Counted from the stretch's first letter, positions 10,749 through 20,300 are shown. The stretch: DNA of 64,000 nt from Odiellus spinosus (GCA_963920705.1 CAWUCO010000001.1:2193982-2257981), one strand, 5' to 3'. A program made the numbers and translations. The notes: generated by a model from the sequence alone, not told the origin.

Positions 10749-11743
10749 TTGTGGCGAGTTAAAAAATCTAAAAATTTAGTTTGTTTACCCATTGAGAATT
10801 TAACTTAAAAAGGATAATATTGTAATTCACTCAATAAATTTTTTTCACTTTTTCTTCACTTTTTATGACTTATTTAAAAGGTGAAATATAGTGACTGTGG
10901 TTCACTTTTATTAAGAATCCATTCAGGTTCCATAAGAGCATAGCTTTAGCCTCTGGTCCCATCCTCGCAAACTTTGTAACAAAAGTTCGTCTGCTTTTCG
11001 CAACACTCGTACACAACGCACTCTGGTGTTAGAATATTGCATTTTATTTTTCCTTAAAATGGCGAGTAAGGCGAGCATCAGCGCAAATGGCAATAAATTG
11101 GATGTCTTCTTTTCCTTGGCGGAAAATTGTGTAAATAATTTTATTAACTACAAAGGATGGAAAGATCTTAATACTAGATTGGTTTTTAATAATTATGCGA
11201 ATTGGACAAGTTTATTTTCGCCGAGCTCAAGAACAAAGGCTTAAGACCTCCACTTTAAACTCTGAAGGTAAAGGATTAAAGCAAAATTCATAGATATCTT
11301 ATATATAACTGGCTAGATACCGTATTAAATCGAGGGAAAATACGGGAGGTATAGATAGCAGACTACGGCTATGGAGACCTACAATGCTGGAGAAAAATCA
11401 AATCAGCGCCATCTATACCCGAAAATGGAAAGCTCAAAATGCGTCAAGTTTAATTTCCCCGCTTCGGCCAGAAAATGTTTTTTTTTTTTAAATATTATTC
11501 GACAGAAGAGAATGAAATCGGCTCTAAACGTGTTAAAAAAGTTGTTTTTTACATGATCCATCAATTTTTAAAAGGTAAATATAACATATATATTATTTAA
11601 ATCAATAAATATTATTTAGCTCGCTAACCCTTGGCCTTCTCTATAATGGCATTTCAGTTTAACTCTGCTTACAATTACGATACAAGTTCTAGAACTGACT
11701 ACAAGGCGAGCAAAATGGGTGAATATTTTGACTTTGCATGACA

Positions 11744-12246
11744 GGTGTTGTTTAAATTTATATACCCCATGCACCGTTTGCTAGAAACATAACAGGGGTT
11801 AAAGTAAAATTATGAAAACTCAAAATTAAGTTAATTAATTATTAGAATAGCGGAATGGAAGAATTTTGAGGAGGAAAAAACCGGAAGTTGTGAGAAGGGA
11901 AACGAGTTAACAGTAAGAGAAACATGTCCTTTTTTTTGTTGTGACGTAAGTTGTGAGGTAAGTATTTTTTTTTGTGAGGTAAGTATTTTTTTTTTCTTTT
12001 CTTTAAAAGGTAAGTGTTTTTTGTTTTTTTTAAGGTAAGTTTTTTTTAATAAGAAAAATATATTTTTTTATTTGTAATAAGGGAGTAGTATTTTTTTTAA
12101 GGTATGTTTTTTTAATAATATACTTTTATTTGTAATAAGGGAGTAAGGTATTTTTTTTTAATTTAATAAGGTGAATAATATACAAACTTTGTATATCGGC
12201 TACACAATCGAGTCCAAATGAGTGTATTAAGTGTTGTTATAAAGTA
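11744..12246. repeat. low-complexity A-rich (T-rich on plus) tail of LINE
   Basis: From about 11930 to 12180 the plus strand is dominated by poly-T runs joined by AGGTAAGT-like and TTTGTAATAAGGGAGTA words in imperfect tandem. It lies directly 3' of the minus-strand LINE stop at 12247, where such elements carry 3' UTR and A-rich tails. No gene seen. Confidence 0.5.
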
Positions 12247-13255
12247 TTAGGGGGGAGTTACCAGTAGAGAGAAATTGAAAATAAAAAATTTCATAAATTC
12301 GCGAAGACTATAGATATAGAGGCCGTCTGGAGTCGAAAGGAGCTGACCCGGATTTTCCGCGTTAGCACGGTTAACGAGACCTTCAGTGAGGGGGCAGTGG
12401 AATAAATAGTGAGTGGAGTCAGCCATCCCATCGCCACACGCACAAGACGAGGAAGCAAGGTGGCGTAGGCGATGAAGGTAGGCTGGGAATTTTCCATGAC
12501 CGGTGAGCACTTGCGATAGGTAATAATCGGTTCCGGGACCACAATTGACACTTCAGGACAAAATCTATGGGTGAGGCGTCCAGTATCACCGGCATCCCAG
12601 ATGCGTTGCCATTCAATAGTCGAGATATGATCTAGGGTCGTTTTAAGTGATTGCCTGGTAGGGTGGATCGTAACTAGGTGAGTATGAAGATTATTAGCCG
12701 CATGCTTAGCCAGAGCGTCTGCACGCTCATTTCCAAGAGTGCCAACATGGGCCTTTGTCCATGAGACTTGGAAATGGGTGTTGTTATTTAGGTGTGATTT
12801 AAGGGTTAGAATATCGGAGTGGGTGGTTACACTGTTTCGAAGGGAGGCAACCACCGACAAACTGTCAGTGAACAGCATAACATGTTCCCTAGTATCAACA
12901 GAGATTAACCACTCGACGGCCTGCACTAAAGCAAAAAGTTCCGCATCGTAAATAGTGCTTGTCGATGAGAGAAGGAATTCACGGGAAAACAATTCCGTGT
13001 TATTGTGAAGGGCGACGAAAGCGCAGCCTACAGAAACCTCAGTTTTGGAGCCGTCTGTCAAAACTTCCAGGCCCTCGCCCGAAGGGTCCTTGGGAGGGCA
13101 GGGAAAAGAAAGGCGAGACGCTGGATGAATGGCAAACTTGTGAAGTGGGTATTGGTACGGAAACCCAGCTACAAGAGTGGTGAGGTGGCGAGAGTTCTGT
13201 TTGAGATCGAAGCAGTAGTTTATTCCTATACAACAAGGAAGGGGAAAACACTTTT
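12247..13255 (-). mobile_element. 5'-truncated LINE, RNase H and C-terminal domain
   Basis: Minus-strand non-LTR retrotransposon ORF2 3' end. The frame is open from about 13255; LTDGSKTEVSVG starts an RNase H domain with its D-E-D residues in DGSK, YDAELFAL and FTDSLSVV, followed by SWTKAHVGTLGNERADALAK. After one frame change near 12555 the C-terminal part is LTGHGKFPAYLHRL with a zinc-knuckle-like C-x-C-x9-H-x4-C segment, ending at a stop at 12247-12249. This order (RT, RNase H, knuckle) is typical of I/R1/Jockey-type LINEs. The reverse transcriptase and ORF1 are absent: 5' truncation as usual after incomplete reverse transcription. Confidence 0.85.
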
Positions 13256-13283
13256 ATCTTTCCACCCCCCTCCGAAACAACCA

Positions 13284-13390
13284 ATGACGTCATCAAATCA
13301 ACAAATTAGCATCATCTCCGCCCCTAAAAACAACAAATGACGTCATCCGCCAACCAATTTGCGTCATCCCCGCCCCTAAAATAAATAAAT
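13284..13390. repeat. ~52-bp imperfect tandem repeat with CRE-like sites
   Basis: Two to two-and-a-half units, each starting AATGACGTCATC and ending CCGCCCCTAAAA. The palindrome TGACGTCA (CREB/ATF core) occurs at 13285-13292 and 13338-13345, with decayed versions after each. Binding is inferred from the motif alone. Confidence 0.55.
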
Positions 13391-13424
13391 TTACCTAATT
13401 AGCCCCGCCCCCAAAATATACAAA

Positions 13425-13557
13425 CAGCGCATCCGTCAATAAACAGCTCATCCGTCAACAAACAGCTCATCCGTCAACAAACAGCTCATCCGTCAACAAA
13501 CAGCTCATCCGTCAACAAACAGCTCATCCGTCAACAAATGACCTCATCCGTCAACAA
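13425..13557. repeat. 19-bp minisatellite, ~7 copies
   Basis: Unit CAGCTCATCCGTCAACAAA; the first copy has CAGCGC and AATAAA variants, four to five middle copies look identical and the last is diverged. No spacers, so not a CRISPR. It lies just downstream of the CRE-like repeat and shares its ATCCG/CATC words. Confidence 0.85.
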
Positions 13558-13840
13558 ATTGGCCTAATTAACCCCACCCGATCCGTCCAGCTTGACCCTG
13601 CTTAACCCCCGGTCGAAAAACCCATTTTCAAGGTGGACTGACAGTAATTTTCATTTTTCCGTCCCTGCTCCTTTATTTTTCCAAAATTGACAAAAGTTTT
13701 TAACACCATATCGGTATAACTCCAGGCTCATATCAACGTCATTCCGACGTTATTTTTAAAACAGCACGTGACTTTAAAGATATCAAACAAAACACCCTTC
13801 AGTTAAACGTCATTTAAAGTCGGAAACCCAAACTTTGAAG

Positions 13841-14203
13841 ATGTTGGATCTTGACTCGTTTTTAACTTTTACTCTCGATATCTGGATCGACTATTGGATA
13901 TTATTAATTGGGATTTTCATTGTACTTCTTCAAATTCCACCAAATTGGTTCGTCGCTCTAGTCCTTATATTTTTGTTACCCATAACACTACCAATTGCCT
14001 CTTGTGTTGCTTTACTAACAAACGATCCACATTGTCTCTTGAAAACATGTTCACCTTTATTTTGGATTTTGTTTTACGGATACGAAGCTTTAAAAACATT
14101 GTTTTTAGTTCCTGTGAAAATCTCAGAGTATTTTTATAGAGAAAGTCGGTTTTATTATTTTTCATGCCTCAGGAAATATGGAAAATTAAATGAAAAGCAA
14201 TAA
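13841..14203 (+). CDS. small multi-pass membrane protein
   Basis: ATG at 13841, stop at 14201-14203, 120 residues. The N-terminus is mixed (MLDLDSFLTF), then there are two to three strongly hydrophobic segments (around residues 20-45, 50-70 and 85-100) and a short basic tail ending KYGKLNEKQ. I do not recognise the family. Small membrane proteins are common cargo of Polinton-like elements, and another one lies at 28010, but the two are not convincingly alike. The 3' three quarters is repeated exactly in the tandem duplicate at 15131. Confidence 0.5.
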   Translation: MLDLDSFLTFTLDIWIDYWILLIGIFIVLLQIPPNWFVALVLIFLLPITLPIASCVALLTNDPHCLLKTCSPLFWILFYGYEALKTLFLVPVKISEYFYRESRFYYFSCLRKYGKLNEKQ

Positions 14204-14229
14204 ATTGTTTTGTTTAACATATTTGTATT

Positions 14230-14451
14230 TTATTTACAATTTAAAACACACCACATTTCATTGTTAATAGTATCTTCAGCTTTAAACTTAACAAAATAAC
14301 GCTCATCTAGGCTTTTAAATTTATTAGTATCGTTCTTGAAAATATTACCCCGGGGGTGATATTTAAAAGTCTCAATTAAATAGGAAGGAATATTTTCAGA
14401 TTGTTCATCGTTGAATTTACAACCGTATAAATTCAAAAGGTCGTAAGTCCG
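14230..14451 (-). CDS. uncharacterised C-terminal open frame (unit 1)
   Basis: The minus-strand frame ends with WCVLNCK before a stop at 14230 and is open up to about 14451, with no convincing ATG. About 72 residues, charged, with two cysteines. The composition looks coding, perhaps a last exon. No family recognised. It converges tail to tail with the membrane-protein gene (26 bases between stops). Confidence 0.35.
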   Translation of the reverse strand, partial: RTYDLLNLYGCKFNDEQSENIPSYLIETFKYHPRGNIFKNDTNKFKSLDERYFVKFKAEDTINNEMWCVLNCK

Positions 14452-15106
14452 TTTTATTTACATTAATTTGATGACGTTTCTACGAAAGCCTTCACCCGGG
14501 CGTGCAATCAACGTTTCCACATTCTTTATTGTTATTGTCACAGGTAAATCATGCTTCAAGTCTACAACCGGGCATATAACGAATGAACTGAAGGTTTGAG
14601 AGTTGTGTCGTCACAACTTTCGCGCGGGGAGAGAGGAAAAATCTCAAAATTGTAAAACGGCCGAGAAACAGAAGTCGAAATTGCCCTCTCTAGCGGATAA
14701 GATAGGAACTAAGTAGGCGGTGCTAATTATTTTGCCTTCGTTGAAGTTCGTTCGCGACTTCGCGCGTCTTCTGTAGAATCGTTAAGGGGGATAGGAAATG
14801 TAACTAAGAAACTCGGCTTTCCCCTCTCTCTCGCGAAACGAAAGAGGCCCTCGCCGGGGCGTCGCGAGTTCAAGTTTGATTTACTCTACCATCAATACTG
14901 GGCCATACCGCTCTTCTATAGAAATTTGGAATACTTACGGTGGAATCATTGACTGAGGAAAGCGGACCTTCATCATTGTAACCCGTAGTATGTCGTCTTG
15001 TAAACTTGGGGATGATTCACTTGTGTTATTGTTGAATTCAAAATAAAGGCCGCAGACGCGAATTCTTCAACATTTCAAGACACAAATTTTTCAATTAAAT
15101 TTTGAA
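14437..15106. other. GC-richer noncoding segment of duplicated unit
   Basis: CG-rich words cluster here (CGCGCGGGG, CTCGCGAAACG, CGCCGGGGCGTCGCGAG). GCGGGGAGAGAGGAAA near 14623 and TTTCCCCTCTCTCTCGCG near 14818 are roughly inverted copies, so this may be a small foldback-type insert. No gene seen. Confidence 0.35.
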
Positions 15107-15427
15107 ATGTTTCACCATATTGCTCACGTAATTGGGATTTTCATTGTACTTCTTCAAATTCCACCAAATTGGTTCGTCGCTCTAGTCCTTATATTTTTGT
15201 TACCCATAACACTACCAATTGCCTCTTGTGTTGCTTTACTAACAAACGATCCACATTGTCTCTTGAAAACATGTTCACCTTTATTTTGGATTTTGTTTTA
15301 CGGATACGAAGCTTTAAAAACATTGTTTTTAGTTCCTGTGAAAATCTCAGAGTATTTTTATAGAGAAAGTCGGTTTTATTATTTTTCATGCCTCAGGAAA
15401 TATGGAAAATTAAATGAAAAGCAATAA
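15107..15427 (+). CDS. chimeric second copy of membrane-protein frame
   Basis: The 106-residue frame starts at an ATG (15107) that belongs to the junction sequence, giving MFHHIAHV before it enters the copied IGIFIVLLQIPPNWF part. It lacks the true N-terminus of the copy at 13841 and has no copied promoter, so it is probably a by-product of the duplication. Confidence 0.4.
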   Translation: MFHHIAHVIGIFIVLLQIPPNWFVALVLIFLLPITLPIASCVALLTNDPHCLLKTCSPLFWILFYGYEALKTLFLVPVKISEYFYRESRFYYFSCLRKYGKLNEKQ

Positions 15428-15453
15428 ATTGTTTTGTTTAACATATTTGTATT

Positions 15454-15675
15454 TTATTTACAATTTAAAACACACCACATTTCATTGTTAATAGTATCTT
15501 CAGCTTTAAACTTAACAAAATAACGCTCATCTAGGCTTTTAAATTTATTAGTATCGTTCTTGAAAATATTACCCCGGGGGTGATATTTAAAAGTCTCAAT
15601 TAAATAGGAAGGAATATTTTCAGATTGTTCATCGTTGAATTTACAACCGTATAAATTCAAAAGGTCGTAAGTCCG
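15454..15675 (-). CDS. uncharacterised C-terminal open frame (unit 2)
   Basis: Identical copy of the frame at 14230-14451, and the one that keeps its natural upstream (minus-strand) context up to 16481. If this is a last exon, this copy is the likelier functional one. Confidence 0.35.
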   Translation of the reverse strand, partial: RTYDLLNLYGCKFNDEQSENIPSYLIETFKYHPRGNIFKNDTNKFKSLDERYFVKFKAEDTINNEMWCVLNCK

Positions 15676-16298
15676 TTTTATTTACATTAATTTGATGACG
15701 TTTCTACGAAAGCCTTCACCCGGGCGTGCAATCAACGTTTCCACATTCTTTATTGTTATTGTCACAGGTAAATCATGCTTCAAGTCTACAACCGGGCATA
15801 TAACGAATGAACTGAAGGTTTGAGAGTTGTGTCGTCACAACTTTCGCGCGGGGAGAGAGGAAAAATCTCAAAATTGTAAAACGGCCGAGAAACAGAAGTC
15901 GAAATTGCCCTCTCTAGCGGATAAGATAGGAACTAAGTAGGCGGTGCTAATTATTTTGCCTTCGTTGAAGTTCGTTCGCGACTTCGCGCGTCTTCTGTAG
16001 AATCGTTAAGGGGGATAGGAAATGTAACTAAGAAACTCGGCTTTCCCCTCTCTCTCGCGAAACGAAAGAGGCCCTCGCCGGGGCGTCGCGAGTTCAAGTT
16101 TGATTTACTCTACCATCAATACTGGGCCATACCGCTCTTCTATAGAAATTTGGAATACTTACGGTGGAATCATTGACTGAGGAAAGCGGACCTTCATCAT
16201 TGTAACCCGTAGTATGTCGTCTTGTAAACTTGGGGATGATTCACTTGTGTTATTGTTGAATTCAAAATAAAGGCCGCAGACGCGAATTCTTCAACATT

Positions 16299-16481
16299 TC
16301 AAGACACAAATTTTTCAATTAAATTTTGAAATGTTTCACCATATTGCTCACGTTTATGTTCAATCTCCATGAGACAAAGCGTCCCTAAACGCGGCACTTT
16401 AATTTTTAGATTGTCTTTTACATATTCTAAACCCCCACAGTTATACGTAGAGCACACGGAAGTAAATTTAACCCTTGGCAT
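16299..16481 (-). CDS. small uncharacterised protein
   Basis: A true ATG at 16479-16481 (MPRVKFTSVC) and a stop at 16299-16301 give 60 residues, with CSTYNCGG near the start and a charged C-terminal half. No family recognised. The right edge of the duplication (16354) cuts through it, so only this copy is complete. A GTAAGT word near 16168 (minus strand) suggests the transcript may continue and splice to the frame ending at 15454. Confidence 0.4.
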   Translation of the reverse strand: MPRVKFTSVCSTYNCGGLEYVKDNLKIKVPRLGTLCLMEIEHKREQYGETFQNLIEKFVS

Positions 16482-16658
16482 TTGTGAAAGAGAGATATAA
16501 GGTTAGATATGGGATTCGTAAAGGGTTGAAAGGTTGATGTTAAAAGGATGATCAAGTTAAAATAAGCGTTGAAAAGGAAAGATTAATTAATGTTAGTAAG
16601 GAAATTGAAGGATGGACAAATTAAAATAATAGAAAGAAGGAAAGGGATTATCCTAAGA

Positions 16659-17078
16659 CTAATCTTTGGGATAGCGGCAGCAGTGATAATTCGCTTTATT
16701 CTCCCTTTCAAAAACGGCACACGCTTTCATATATCTATGTTCAGGGGGACAAAACTGTTTACAGTTGACACAAATATCATTTAACGGTAAATATTCTAAG
16801 GGTGGAAAGGATATTTGTGTCAATAGAACATTATCCCGCTGAAGATATACGGCTTCTTTAAAGACATAGCACGTGGGGTAAAGGCAGAAATGTATAATTT
16901 GCTCTACTGTATGACACACAGCGTAAGTTGGTAGGTCGCATGAAGGACACTGGGGAATTTCATTTTCTTTTATAATTTTTTTTCCGCGGTAATTGCGTCT
17001 CAGATGGAAATCTATATAAAAAATCAAAAATATATTCAATTTTATTAAAATGTCAAGGTTTTTCTTTCTATTCACCAT
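16659..17078 (-). CDS. zinc-ribbon protein, paralogue of 18455 gene
   Basis: 139 residues from an ATG at 17076-17078. The N-terminus is basic and then hydrophobic, with one possible membrane or signal segment (about residues 12-23). A cysteine cluster follows: PQCPSC, then 17 residues, then FCLYPTC (C-x2-C...C-x4-C), and a second set (ICVNCKQFC, HCC) near the C-terminus. The P-x-C-x2-C...IIxFCLxPxC pattern also occurs in the plus-strand gene at 18455, so the two are related. Zinc binding is inferred; the role is unknown. Confidence 0.55.
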   Translation of the reverse strand: MVNRKKNLDILIKLNIFLIFYIDFHLRRNYRGKKIIKENEIPQCPSCDLPTYAVCHTVEQIIHFCLYPTCYVFKEAVYLQRDNVLLTQISFPPLEYLPLNDICVNCKQFCPPEHRYMKACAVFERENKANYHCCRYPKD

Positions 17079-17439
17079 GTAATCTAACTATAATTAAAAT
17101 ATTTAAAGAGCGTTTCAAGATCGGGTTTATGAAAAAGTATAGAACGATGTGGATCATATTAAAACTATAACTTCGTAAGACGCCTAGGGGCATATTTAAC
17201 ATTTGGTAAAGAATTTTCTTATAATATTAATATTCACGTGCTTTTCTGTTTAATATATGTATAAAAAATGTATCGCCTAAGATATATAAAAATGTATCTC
17301 ATAAGAAAACTCAAATATAAGTTCTATAGAGAGCTAATATAACCTTGACTTAATCGACTATATAAGCGGTCGACTTTATAGAAAAAATCATACCACTCTG
17401 CAAAGAGCTTTTTTATAATCTCGTTAAAACTAAGCGAAC
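17079..17439. promoter_or_regulatory. divergent promoter region
   Basis: AT-rich space between two divergently read genes. TATATAAG at 17359-17366 lies 74 bases before the ATG at 17440, a good TATA position with leader. A short direct repeat (TATAAAAATGTATC / TATAAAAAATGTATCGCC) lies near 17262-17305. Confidence 0.45.
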
Positions 17440-18694
17440 ATGTGCCGTCAAGAGAATCCCGAACAAATGTAAGTATTTTTACAATTTTATTTTCAAGTGT
17501 TATCCGAATTAAAGTAACTGTATAACGTAGTTGGGGGTAAGAGCAAGACTGGCCGGAGGGAGTCCTAGCGGCTCACCAGCAGGCTCTTCTCGACCTAGAG
17601 ATGGAAGAGGAGATAGAGGCCGAGCTTGAAAATGAAAATGCGGCGTAAATAGCATAAACCGGATTTTAAAGGGAAACTGTTACATTTTTTCTATTTGTTT
17701 TTAGGTTGGCAGCCGCCGCGGAAGAGGGGTACGACTCGGATGAGACGATACCCCTCGAAAGGGAGGATTTAGAGGAAAGGGAAGGGGATTTTGAAGATGA
17801 GGAGCAAAACCCTCTTGATAACATAAGGTATTTATTGTTATTTTATGGTTTTTAAAGGTTTGGGGTCTTATAGGCTGTTATGGTGGGATTTTGTAGGATA
17901 TACTCGGCGTAATATCTACAAGCTTCCCTGGTACACTTTGCTTTACTAATTCTATGAATAGAACAGGGATTTGAAGCCCATTCTAGTTTGGGACAATCCC
18001 TTCGGATCAAATCCAAACATTCTATTTGAAACAGGTCTCCTATAATAAGACTTTTCTCGTACCCTTTTACAAAAATTTTATCAAAGTTTTTAAACTTTGG
18101 ATCTGAACAATGCACGGGTAAACGTCCATAATCTAGCATACCATACTCCCACGCCACACCTATCAGCTGATTCTGTACATAGTGGTTTACACGACGCATT
18201 TTTGACGATAAAGCTGTTTTCGGGTATGGGGCTCTATAACTAGCAAAATGTATGCTTTTAGTGCCCCATTTCTCGTCCCCAAGTTGTTCAAATTTATGTA
18301 TAGACAGCTCTTTAACAATGTACGTTTGATCCAACTTACAGCGTCTGTTATTAAATACTTCCTTCCCTTGCATCAAAAGGGCGTCCACTACCAGGGATTT
18401 CTTCAATGAATCTAAAATTAGAAAAATTCACATTAAAATTTGTTTCTTTGCAGAATGCCTGAAAATCCCATCTGCTCCTTTTGTCGTTCATCTGATTTAA
18501 ACTACGAGATTCACATCCGTACCTTTCCCTATATAATTTACTTTTGCTTAAACCCTGAGTGTCGCTTTCAAGAGCTTCTCATCGGGTTGGTTATACAATC
18601 CCCTGGCGAGCCAATATTTATCGATTTAAATGTACTGGATAATGATAATGATTACAATCTAGCGATTTCATTTAATTTTCCATGGTACATTTAA
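17440..18694 (+). CDS. acidic and zinc-ribbon gene, apparently spliced
   Basis: Open stretches with intron-like borders between them. The ATG at 17440 starts a very short exon (GTAAGT at 17469). A stretch to 17644 is rich in Glu and Ala; GTAAAT at 17645 and TTTTTAG ending 17704 bound a 60-base gap. A strongly acidic stretch runs 17705-17827, followed by GTATTT at 17828 and TTCTTTGCAG ending 18453. The last stretch, 18454-18694, has PENPICSFC...YFCLNPEC, the same C-x2-C...C-x4-C zinc ribbon as the minus-strand gene at 16659. Alternatively it is two genes, an acidic one and a zinc-ribbon one starting at 18455. The role is unknown; an acidic-plus-zinc layout would suit a transcription or nucleic-acid cofactor. 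Confidence 0.45.
17852..18411 (-). CDS. uncharacterised protein inside antisense intron
   Basis: The minus-strand frame of about 185 residues ends at 17852. At its 5' side CTAATTTTAG (minus strand) directly precedes 18411, like a splice acceptor, so an upstream exon is likely and the true start is unknown. The sequence looks coding: several Cys/His near the C-terminus (CSIHRISKAKCTREACRYYA), aromatic-rich blocks (WGTKSIHFASYRAPYP) and no low complexity. No family recognised. It lies wholly within the 626-base intron inferred for the opposite-strand gene. Confidence 0.55.
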
Positions 18695-19980
18695 ATTGAT
18701 AACTTATATAACTAACCATCTAACTAACCCTTTCTAGCTTTTAGCTTTACCATTTAACTAAACCTTTCTAGCTTTTAACTTTATTTTTAAATTCACTAAC
18801 TTTTTCTCTTTATTTTTAATTAACTAACCATTAATGTTAGCTATCACGTTTCTAAATAACTTATTACCCATCTATCCATTTATATCTATTTAGCTAGGGT
18901 TTTCTATTTAATTTGCATGCTGCTTTTTTTTCCGTGACTCGTAGTTTAAATAAATCGACACCTCCCAGACTCTATCCTCATCACCGGCCAGGAATTGGAA
19001 TAAAATTAATCAAACTCAAGCCTTGTACCTCATAACACCTTTTACTCTAATCTATGTAATAATTGGTACAGTTCTCACGCAATTTTTAAGAATCTAGTTT
19101 TCAATAAATTTTCTTATATTATACTAGGGGCTGATGTCAATCATCCATCACCTGGAGATGAAATATCATCATTTAGCGCCGCAGCCGTTGGGAGGATTGA
19201 CTCTATCCCAAGCAAATATTCATGCGTGATTAAACTTCAGAGAAATCACTATTTTAGTAAATTGATACTATAGTCTAATAAAATATACTTCTGTATAAAC
19301 TAGAAATGGATTTCTGTCTATCCTAGTATAGTAAAATGGTCTTTTTTCGCTCATGTACAGTATATACTATAGTATATATACTAAAATATAGTATGATTAT
19401 ATAATAAATGATTTTTTGAACAATTTTTGTATTGTATCTATACTAAAATGAACCATTGGCCTTTGTCTGTGGTCTTTCTCTATCCTAGACTAGTAAAATG
19501 AACTTTCTCTCTCCTAGAATAGCAAATAAACTTATGCTGATCCATTTGAGATCTCATGTACATTATATACTCTTGATAATACTATAATAAAAATATTTTA
19601 TCACTCATTGTGACTTGTAATTCTTGTAATTTAAATCTGTTATAGATCTGGTTTTAAGTAACTATAACACTCTTGGTTGTCGTACTAATACAACATTGGT
19701 TCGGATAAGGTTAGATCTAGAGTTATATTTAGATTCTTAGTGGTAGAGACAGCTTTAAAGGGATCATAAAACTATAACCGAAGAATATTTTCATAATGCA
19801 AAAACTGAAACTTACCAGCAGAAAAAGCCATGGTACTTCTTGTTGTTTTGAGTGACGGTAAAAAAGAAAACTTTGAGTTGTAAGTTTAATCAAACTTTGG
19901 ATATCTTTCCAATGATTACGAAAGCCTTTTATACTCATTTTCAGGGTTAAAACTGAAGGAGTTTACCTCGTGGCCCAAAA
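18695..19980. other. noncoding, repeat-rich AT stretch
   Basis: Near 18716-18790 CTAACCxxTTTCTAGCTTTTA-like words repeat in imperfect tandem. Around 19310-19610 there are loosely repeated blocks: CTATCCTAGxxTAGTAAAATG, and CATGTACAxTATATACT (near 19355 and 19556). No gene seen. Confidence 0.4.
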
Positions 19981-19989
19981 GTGTCTAAC

Positions 19990-20300
19990 ATTGAAATAGC
20001 CAATCAGAAGTTAGATTACACGTGCACTTTGCCCGTATCAAAGCTAAATCCTATCTTCTATGAATTAACCAATCAAAAACTAATTTTACACGTGCCAACT
20101 AGTTTTTCAAGACTTATATAATTTGATGGACCAATCAAAAAATTAGAAAAGTTAATTACATAACTAGTTACTTATATTCTAACTTCGCCCAAATTACCAT
20201 ATTTTAAACGGAATATCGTGAACTTCGCCCATCTCTGGGATTTTCCAAACCACACCCAGATGAGTATATAAAGACGGGAAATTCAGGCAAAACTTCACAA
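19990..20300 (+). promoter_or_regulatory. CCAAT/CACGTG repeated promoter with TATA box
   Basis: CCAAT at 20000, 20069 and 20131, each followed by CAxAA; the first two are followed 15 bases later by TTACACGTGC, which has an E-box CACGTG (20019-20024 and 20089-20094). So a module of about 70 bp is repeated. TATATAAAG at 20265-20273 sits about 93 bases before the ATG at 20358, and CA-rich sequence about 30 bases after it could be the start site. A strong-looking polymerase II promoter for the block of genes to the right. Confidence 0.55.

Larger units (their letters stand above)
9212..11743. mobile_element. 2.5-kb palindromic (foldback-like) element
   Basis: The left arm (9212 to about 10207) and right arm (about 10783-11743) are reverse complements over almost 1 kb, with roughly 95 percent identity by eye. 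The outer tips are TGTCATGCAAAG and CTTTGCATGACA. The left arm carries about 20 extra bases (near 9777-9797) and a longer poly-A run (about 23 versus 10). The spacer (10208-10782) holds two further palindromes. No transposase or other known protein domain is visible, and no clear target-site duplication flanks it. It could be a foldback transposon or an inverted duplication of host sequence. High arm identity suggests it is young. Confidence 0.75.
13907..16354. repeat. tandem duplication, 2 x 1224 bp
   Basis: Unit 1 is 13907-15130 and unit 2 is 15131-16354; every stretch compared by eye is identical. The break joins CTCACGT (just left of 16354) to AATTGGGATT (13906), with only a few shared bases at the junction. 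Each unit holds the 3' part of the membrane-protein gene, a minus-strand frame and a GC-richer noncoding segment. Exact identity means either a very recent duplication or an assembly duplication. Confidence 0.9.

Noticed and set aside
12739-13340. Plus-strand open frames over the LINE
   Set aside because: They are shadows of the minus-strand RNase H frame, which has the domain motifs.
13425-13557. CRISPR-like short repeats
   Set aside because: The 19-bp units are directly adjacent with no spacers, in a eukaryotic setting: a minisatellite.
16590-16784. Plus-strand 64-residue frame
   Set aside because: It overlaps the cysteine-rich minus-strand gene, whose zinc-ribbon pattern is the better explanation.
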